This document shows positions 57,058-64,000 of a stretch of DNA of 64,000 nucleotides, in pieces. Source of the stretch: Chloranthus sessilifolius (taxonomy: Eukaryota > Streptophyta > Magnoliopsida > Chloranthales > Chloranthaceae); assembly GCA_021018995.1 (NCBI GenBank), contig CM037587.1:72435604-72499603 (forward strand), written 5' to 3'. A program made the translations under genes and the position numbers. The first letter of the stretch is position 1; every line of letters begins with the position of its first letter. The notes below the pieces were generated by a model. The model was not told the DNA's origin. It saw only the letters and a program-made list of their open reading frames with translations, and searched no databases.

Positions 57058-58468
57058 CCCCTCAAACTTAACTCAATCTTGCCTTGCCTATATATATAAC
57101 TTGTATTTATGTAGCGATTGAAGAAACTTAATTTGCTTTCTATATATCTAGCTTTTCTACTGACAACTATGCTTTTGGTATATTAACGGCAAGTTTAATT
57201 GGTCAAGTTATGATTTTTTTGATGCTAGTTTGATGATATAAATAATTTAGGTCTGTTAGTGATATCGGGTGAGGTTTTTTTTTTTTTTAAATTTCCCTTT
57301 CAGAAACTCAAAAACAGTTGGGTTTCTGATTCAGTTTCAATTTTTTCCAATTTTTTAAAATTTTGGGTCCGTTTTTCAAACCTACCCAACTGGGTACGTT
57401 TTGGGCCACCAAAACTGAAACTGACCTGAACCGATTGGAAATCGGTTTTGAGTGGTTTTGGATTTTCGGATCAAAACTAACATCCCTATCTCAAGTCATC
57501 CACATGTGAGGTTTGGTGGGTGCCTTTTAGAGTTTTGGTTGCTAAAATAGAGGCACCTTTGAAGAGGTAGCCTTGAACTACCTGTGCAATGTTTTGCTGA
57601 CCTTCAAAATATATTCAAACATTAAAGAGTACAGAAATCCGTGTACGTCTCAGGGTCGTCTTTGCTGCACTGGTTGACAAAATGTCAGCTCGTTGTGTAC
57701 GGGATTAGAGCATGCTGTCAAAATACGTGACTCGTTAATTGTAACTTTTTGGAATGTGTTGCATGTCGTATACCGTTATCTAAACGGTAGTTTTGAGAAC
57801 GAAAATTATAATGAGCAGACGTTAAACATCGGACTATTCAACTTATTCTTATGTGGCACGACGTAAGTGGCTGTCCCGGCGTGTGCATTGTTGGGCTCTA
57901 CTGTGCTTCCATCGCTCCACATCAGCAGTTGGTTGATTGGCCTGCCATTTCTGATCTGCCATATCACATTGTTCAGCCGAAAATAACCTCGTCATCTTTT
58001 GATTTACAGTCTTAAAAGCCGTCTCAAACCAACCGCTATCTTCATCTTTTGATTTAAATTAGTCAAAAGTCATCTAAAACTAATAACTAAGGAAATTTAC
58101 CTCATCGACCCTACCAAATACACCTTTTTTGTCAGAGACCCTATATTTTTACCTTTACCCAAACCGATCAGCTGCAAGCCCAGCCGTCACCCGCCTTTAC
58201 GAAATACCGAAATTACCTTCAAGGTAATAAATAACAGTCCTTTACTAATTCAAATCATTATTGTTTACTTTTTTTACTTTTTACTTTTTCGTTCGAGGTC
58301 GATGGAAGGCGGAGTCGCTTCAAAGTCGGAAACGCTCGATCGTTCAATCTTTAAGCTAACAAATCTGTAAGTTAGAAATCAAACTATCTTCCATTGTTGT
58401 ATAATTTTTTCTTCTTCTCTCGACAATCTATATTTTGAATTAATTATTTTTTATTTCCTTATAACAAT
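57058..58468. other. Non-coding stretch
   Basis: 57270-57480 has ACTGAAACTGA / CGGTTTTGAGTGG type composition like 50800-51220. 58033-58088 matches 21066-21119. 58290-58360 is GC-richer (GGTCGATGGAAGGCGGAGTC) but not clearly coding. Confidence 0.4.
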
Positions 58469-58617
58469 GATCGATATCGACTGTCTTAATGATCAATATC
58501 GACTATATTAACGATCGTTAATACAATCGATATCGATCGTTAATACAATCGATATCGATTGTTAAGGCAGTTGATATCGATCATTAAGACAGTCGATATC
58601 GATCGTTTAAGCAATCT
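58469..58617. repeat. 22-bp tandem array with two units inverted
   Basis: Seven units in exact 22-base register from 58469. Units three to seven read GATC..TTAA..CA(A/G)T(C/T)GATATC; the first two are in the opposite sense. 58473-58494 is a perfect reverse complement of 58579-58600. Confidence 0.9.
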
Positions 58618-58632
58618 ATTTTCGTATGATAG

Positions 58633-59640
58633 TGTGACAGCCCGATTTTTTCGACATATTTATTTATTATTTTTATTTTATCCAACTAGAAAAACTCGAA
58701 CCGTCAGGTTGTATAGATCACTATCCGAAATACTGTGTACATGTTATATCCACAAGAGGTGTACAATGTGTCTACACAAGAGGTGTACATTTAAAATCTA
58801 ATTCTACTAGTCTACAAGAAGAATGGACCTACCAAGTCCAAACCTCAAAATCCACAATAAAAAGGAAAACAAAGCCACCAACCGGGCTATGGTAAGGGAA
58901 TCGCCTCAAGCTCCGGATCTCACTCAAAACCTACACCTGTGATGTATAGTTGAGAGGTGAGCTACAATCCAAGCTCAGTAGAGAAACTCAAGAACAATTA
59001 CATTTATCTTATGCATAGATTCAAATGACAAGATTTCAAAGCAATTTCACATCAGGCACAAGTTTAAATACAAGTTTTCAAAAGCATTTCATTTTAAAGC
59101 AAATACGTGTTTCAAAGCTATTTTCATTTCAAAACATTCAAGTCATTTTCATATCAACGAAATATACAAAGGCTTTTTCTCATTTCAAAACGAACTTGAA
59201 AATCATGTGCCTTAAGTGAAGTTTCACATGGTTCAGAGTCAAGCGTGATTCGGATTCAAGATCATGTTAGATTTTTTTAATTTAAATCCGCCTATAACGG
59301 TCCACCATTATACGAACAAATCCGCTCATAACGGTCGACAAGAATATTCCGCCCATAGCGGTCCACAAGAATATTCCGCCCACAGTGGTCCACATAAAAA
59401 AAAAATTTACTTAAGTTTCGGTTCACTTATATAGATTACATGTTTAAATCACGGATATCCCACCGTGCCGGTTCATAGTTAGAGATTTCATGTTCAAATT
59501 ACAAATATACTGTTATACCAGTCCCATTGAGTAACTGCCGCACCAATTCAAATTACGGATTACCCGCTGCACCAGTTCAAATTTCGGGTTAGCCGTCGCA
59601 CCGGTTCAAATTATGGATTAACCGCACTATGTCAAAATGG
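58633..59640 (-). mobile_element. Tekay-type LTR fragment, minus strand
   Basis: Starts TGTGACAGCCCGATTTTTTC at 58633, the mirror of the LTR end at 19918 (TGTGATAGCCCGAATTTT on the minus strand). 58930-59000 carries, inverted, the CTACTGAGCTTGG ... TAGCTCACCTC ... CATCACAGGTGTAG block. Repeats at 59285-59400 (CCGCCCATAGCGGTCCAC) and 59510-59635 (GCACCGGTTCAAATTA) correspond to the CCGGTACGGC arrays of copy 2. The right part of the LTR is missing. Confidence 0.7.
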
Positions 59641-59780
59641 GAAAAAAACCACTACATCAGTATTAAAATAAATCACTGCTTAAAATAGTGGTGCAATATA
59701 CCACTGCCTAAAATAATTTTTTTTAAAAATTAAATCAGTGGTTTAAATAAATCCTCCTCCTATCACGTGACTATCATTAA
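59641..59780. other. Possible small MITE remnant
   Basis: CCACTACATCAGT near 59649 and AAATCAGTGGTTT near 59733 are loosely inverted, with ACCACTGCCTAAAATA / CACTGCTTAAAATAGTGG inside. Borders and target duplication not clear. Confidence 0.3.
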
Positions 59781-59837
59781 GTGCTCACGTGCCATATCGT
59801 TGGGCACATCACCCACCCCCTCGGCCCCCCCGGCCCT

Positions 59838-60330
59838 GTTTATAACACTAAGCAAGCCCCGCCCTCTCATTTCGCATGCCGTCTTCCTCTCATTGAAGCC
59901 TTGCCCTCTCATTACGCATGTTGTCTTCTTCTCATCAAAACCCTAGCCTCTCTCTCTCTCTCTCTTTCGCTCGATCTCGACAAACCCTAACCTCTCTCTC
60001 TCGATCGATCGACAAACCGTAGCCTCTCTCTCTAGTGAGCTATGAAATCCCTCTTCTAATTGCTTGAAATACAAGATCTCTCATCTTCCTCCATCTTCCT
60101 CTTCGAAACTCTATCCTTCATCTCCCTCTTCGAAACCCTAGCTAGAGAATTAAATTGTAGAATCTCAAAGGAATAAATGTTGTTGGATTTGGAGAGAAAT
60201 CTCGTGATCTGAGCCTGTCTCTACGTCACAGTTGGGCCAAAGCTTTGTTTCGAACTTTAATGGTGGATCCAGAGCTTCACATCGCAGTTTGTTTGAGAGA
60301 TCTAGATCTATGAGTTCTGTTTTTTGTAAG
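59838..60330 (+). promoter_or_regulatory. Possible promoter and CT-rich leader
   Basis: TTTATAAC at 59838, then a CT-rich region with (TC)n at 59950-60035 and three AACC(C/G)TA(A/G)CCTCTCTCTC segments, typical of plant 5' leaders. TTTTTTGTAAGTATTG at about 60320 could be a splice donor, followed by a T-rich intron-like stretch. No coding exon was identified, so this is tentative. Confidence 0.35.
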
Positions 60331-63210
60331 TATTGCTTTGTTTTTGGATTTTTTGTTAGATAATATTCAGAAATAATTGTTTTTGTGAAGAAAACTTGTA
60401 AAAAAAAAAATTAATATTGAGGCTTTTGCTTCTTCAAATAAACTAGGATTTGAGGTCTTTTGTGTGTTCATCAAAAGCATTTTACTTAATATTTCAACTT
60501 TAATTTGTTTTTTATGTGCTAGAGAGGTTAGGGTTTGAAGTCGCTGTTTTTCTCCCCACGGGATGGTTCCTTGTTATATTTCTGCTTTAATTTGTTTTTT
60601 ATCATTTGATTTGATTAAAAAATAATTAATATTGAGGCTTTTGCTTTTTCAAATAAGCTTTATTTGTTTTGCTTTTTTATTTTTTAATAGTTGATCAATC
60701 ATCCCTAACCTGGTAATCTCGTATCAGAGCTACTCAAAGATTAGGTTTGGTTAACAGCATCCTTGCTTTGTTGACATCAGCACGAGGTTGGATCTGTACC
60801 TCTAAATGCTTCAAAGAAGATGTTTTTTGGTATAATGTTTTTTTTAATGATTTTTACAGAATTTTTTGGGAAATGGTGATAAGTTTTTTATCGGTTCTTC
60901 TGAACTTTGGGAAACTGCCTTGATTTCTTTGATTTTTTGAGATAGATGCCCTCCAGGCATCTGATGGATATTCTTTCTACAATAGTTGATCAATTCTTAT
61001 TATGTTCCACATCTGTGTGATGATTTGCTAATACGATGGCTGATTTAGGAATGATATCCATTTTTTGGGGTCATTGTTGAAGTTATCATGTAAAAGCTAT
61101 GGATATATGATCGGTCCCTTGAACATGTATGACGCTGGTTCAGTTTATTGGTGATTGGTTGTGTATTGATAAATAATCATCTACAGGTTGAAGTTCCTTT
61201 ATCTGATATATATTCTGGCAGTTATAGTGTTGATTTTTAAGGGATTTTACAGTATTTTTGGCATCTTAGTTCTGGACTATGTATGACGAAACTGATACGT
61301 ATTTTTGTCATCTGTGTGATGATTTTACAGTATTTTTGGCATTTGTGTAATGATTTTACAGTATTTTTAAGGGATTTTACATGAATGACGAAACTGATAC
61401 GTATTAATACCATGCTGATATGTATTGCTTCCGTGGGTTTGGCGATACAGCCACCAATACTGAGTTTTAAAATTTAGTTCTGGACTATAGGACCTATTTT
61501 GATGATTGATTTGCTAAAATAAATGGAATAACATAAAAGGTTACTACTGTTTATATTTTATAGTATATTGCCATTTTTATACCAAGTAAATTTGTTTTGG
61601 TGTTTTATCTTCACCAGTTGAATCTGTGATTGTTTAAAAAGTTAACTTAAGATTTTTTCAAAACATGTTTAGAATTCTAATTCATACTATAAATACTACT
61701 TGTCCTTTCTCACGCATCTTGAGACCTGGCTCTTTAACCATAAAAATGTTCCATATACACATTTCTTCTCAGGTGAATCTGTGCTTGTTTAAAGAGGCCA
61801 ACTCAAGGCTCTATGAAATCATATTTAGTAATCTAAAATCATAATAGAGCCTACTTCCTATCTTCACATTGCATTACTTGAATTCTTGCTCTTTTAGTCA
61901 TGAAGATTGTTGTTCTAATCTTCCTTCTGTTTGCTTTGACCAATTCTACTTTTTTTGTTGATCTATTGAAGATGCAGTGTTTGTTGCCAATAAATTAAAC
62001 CCAATTAATGCCTATGTTTTAGAAGCAAGAGCATTTATACTATTTTTAAAAGTTATTGAAGTTAGGACATGATTTAGTCATGATGTCCAAGATGGATTTA
62101 TAGATGTAAGGTAAAAATAGACCAAAAAAGGTGATGCAGAGAAAATATGATGAGATGGAGGGCTTTCTATTGCTGAAACAAGGTTGATGATTGGGGATAA
62201 CAGGGTGTCGAGGGGCCCTTTGAGGCCTGAAATTATACCCATATCTATGGTGACTGGGCGGTTGATGGATTTAAAAGAGGGTTAAAATAAGGCTCACTTG
62301 AGCACTTGAAGTGATAAAGTGAAAATTGGGTTACCTAATATGGGTTCTCGGTAATCATAAAGAGCAACAATTTTATTTTTTATGCTGAGTTGGGTCCTAG
62401 AATATAGGAATTTAATTGCCAGGTTAATTACATTTTAAAAGTTTGTTAAAGTCCTAGATTTACTTGAAGTCTAAAATTAGAAGTTAGGATTTATTTCTTT
62501 AATTTAGAAGGGAATGGTCGAGATTTACATGTAGGAGAGAAATTTTTAATGAAAAGAAGATTTAGAGAAGAAAAATGGGCTTGAAACTCTTTAAGTTTCC
62601 CTTGCATTGGTAGACTTTTGAGTCTCCCATAACAGCTGTGCTTATCGATTTTTTAGACTTTTTTGCTACTAATATTTGCTGCTGATCTGGGTTCAGATTT
62701 TCTGTGGCTGATCTCAGACTTTTGAGTCCTTAATCACTATCTTTTCAGACTTACCACTGCTGCCATTACTAAATACCAATTGCTGAATATTGGTTCTGTA
62801 AAATGGCGTGCTGCTGATATTACTTTCAGTTGTTAGACACCCATTTAGATAGTAGTATATCTACAGATTTAAATGTGATCTTGTGAGGGTTCAGATTTTC
62901 TGACAAATCTCTGTTCAAAAGATTTGGTATCAGCTGTCAATTTTAGTTAGAGATAACATTTCTACAAGATTACAGGAGCAATTTTTATTTTATTTTCGAA
63001 GAATGATGAAAATGCAGGTCGACTTTTCATCAGGTTCATCTGAGGCAGAGAACACAGATATTGCCCACGTAGTTCATTTTGTATTCCTGGAAATACTTTC
63101 TTCAGCTGAAGGTTAACTTAAGTTCTGAAATACTTTCTTCTGTCGTGCTATTTTTCCTTATCACTTGTCAACAGCCCCTTTGTGGCTTAAGTTAAGTTCT
63201 GAAATACCTA
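60331..63210. other. Long non-coding stretch, T-rich on the plus strand
   Basis: Intron-like composition on the plus strand, no reading frame of note, no element recognised. GGATTTTACAGTATTTTTGGCAT-like segments recur near 61240-61380. Confidence 0.4.
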
Positions 63211-63712
63211 CACATTTGTCACAAGATGAAACATGGGCCAATCTTTTTAGCTGCAATTAAAATGATGACGTGGACAGAATTAAATATATACGCAGTCTCA
63301 GATTAGTCAACTGGAGGTAACAACTCAAATCCTTTCTATACAAATAATGCTACAAATAACATTCAACTCTTGAATGTCATGTCTGTCACTGCTAATGGCG
63401 ATAATATCATCATTATATACACCCAAAGCAACTATACTAAGTTGTACTCTATCACACAAATTCAAAGTGATCCAATTGACACCATTCATACCCTATGTAT
63501 GAATTTACTTAATGGGCTTGCGATTTCAGGCCCTTGGAGAATACTTCAGATCATATATTGCCTTTTTCAACCTACATATTTAACCATTCAACAAGATCTT
63601 CATTAAGAAACACATTTGTCACAAGATGAAACATGGGCCAATCCTGTTAGCTGCAATTAAAATGATGATGTGGACAGAATTAAGTATATACGCAGTCTCA
63701 GAGTAGTCAACT
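63211..63712. repeat. Pair of 102-bp direct repeats 400 bp apart
   Basis: 63211-63312 and 63611-63712 align without gaps with about five differences. Between them are 298 bases with no known domain. Each repeat contains a TG...CA segment (63217-63300; 63617-63700), so a small terminal-repeat element is possible, but no PBS or purine tract was seen. Confidence 0.75.
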
Positions 63713-63739
63713 CTGAAAATTTGGGCGTACTCTTTTATA

Positions 63740-63985
63740 ATAATCAAGCCTTAAGTTTCTCCACAGATCCATCAACGTTATAGTTGATGGTGTACATCCA
63801 TCTGCAATAAATTGCATTTTCCTCAGAAGGAAGAGTCACCAAATTCCATGTATGGTTCATGCGAAGAGCCAATATTTCCTCTTCTATAGCAACCCTCTAA
63901 CCATCATGTGAAAGAATACGTTGATAAGACTGATTCAGATAACATGAAGAGATAATCAATGTAAACATGAAAACTGGGTGAAATT
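63740..63985 (-). pseudogene. Copia reverse transcriptase N-terminal fragment
   Basis: Minus strand: RVAIEEEILALRMNHTWNLV, then TLPSEENAIYCRWMYTINYN and VDGSVEKLKA, the N-terminal copia RT motif (EE..AL..N.TW.LV.LP; K/RW.Y; DGS..R.KA). The frame breaks at a stop after LKA. It continues past the right window edge only in decayed form. Confidence 0.75.
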
Positions 63986-64000
63986 AGAATTATGATCTTT

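Noticed and set aside
63370-63606. 78-residue frame between the direct repeats
   Set aside because: No domain, composition like surrounding AT-rich DNA.

Overview
This window looks like nuclear DNA from a flowering plant, probably a eudicot; the species cannot be named from it. It is almost entirely transposable elements, nested, truncated and decayed, with no intact host protein-coding gene. Evidence: plant Ty3/gypsy (Athila-like, Tat/Ogre-like, Tekay-like) and Ty1/copia proteins full of stops and frameshifts, a primer-binding site matching the 3' end of plant tRNA-Asp, MITEs, and two pseudogenes of the plant mobile domain (PMD) family. I saw no tRNA, rRNA, CRISPR or bacterial operon.

Layout. 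1-11.1 kb: two Athila-like elements of one family facing apart: A (minus; 5' LTR, PBS, gag, extra ORF, 3' region) and B (plus; extra-ORF remnant, 3' region, 3' LTR). Neither has a visible pol gene. 11.15-13.8 kb: a third Athila-like gag, PBS and LTR (E, minus). 13.8-21.06 kb: a non-coding unit that recurs at 45.3-47.1 kb, then a broken copia element (F, plus) split inside its integrase by a Tekay-like insertion (17124-19918) with a TATGT target duplication. 21.06-22.9 kb: a long inverted repeat and a small tandem duplication. 22.9-25.5 kb: two Tat/Ogre-type LTRs facing each other. 26.3-32.7 kb: a fold-back MITE, a CACTA-type MITE and two PMD pseudogenes on the plus strand. 33.0-43.9 kb: a decayed Tat/Ogre element (C, minus) with gag, protease, reverse transcriptase, two RNase H domains, integrase and 3' LTR. 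44.8-50.6 kb: second copy of the copia LTR and non-coding unit, carrying a fold-back MITE and a second Tekay-like insertion (AGAGA target duplication). 51.9-57.05 kb: a nearly complete Tork-like copia element (G, minus) with GTCTA target duplication. 58.6-59.6 kb: a minus-strand Tekay-type LTR fragment. 59.8-63.2 kb: non-coding DNA with a CT-rich leader. 63.7-64 kb: a copia reverse-transcriptase fragment.

Most interesting signal: several unrelated promoter regions (Athila LTR U3s, Tat LTR U3s, the leader of an Athila extra ORF, and the regions before both PMD pseudogenes) carry arrays of a short palindromic word. The word differs between families, but the placement, tens to about 1000 bases upstream of a TATA-like box, recurs. 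The clearest is a 25-base palindrome (12-base arms around one central base) present as about ten copies between 23.07 and 31.04 kb. Its two versions, in homologous LTRs, differ at paired positions so that the palindrome is kept. This resembles in design the short-motif arrays recognised by element-encoded anti-silencing proteins of Arabidopsis VANDAL transposons, but any function here is inference.
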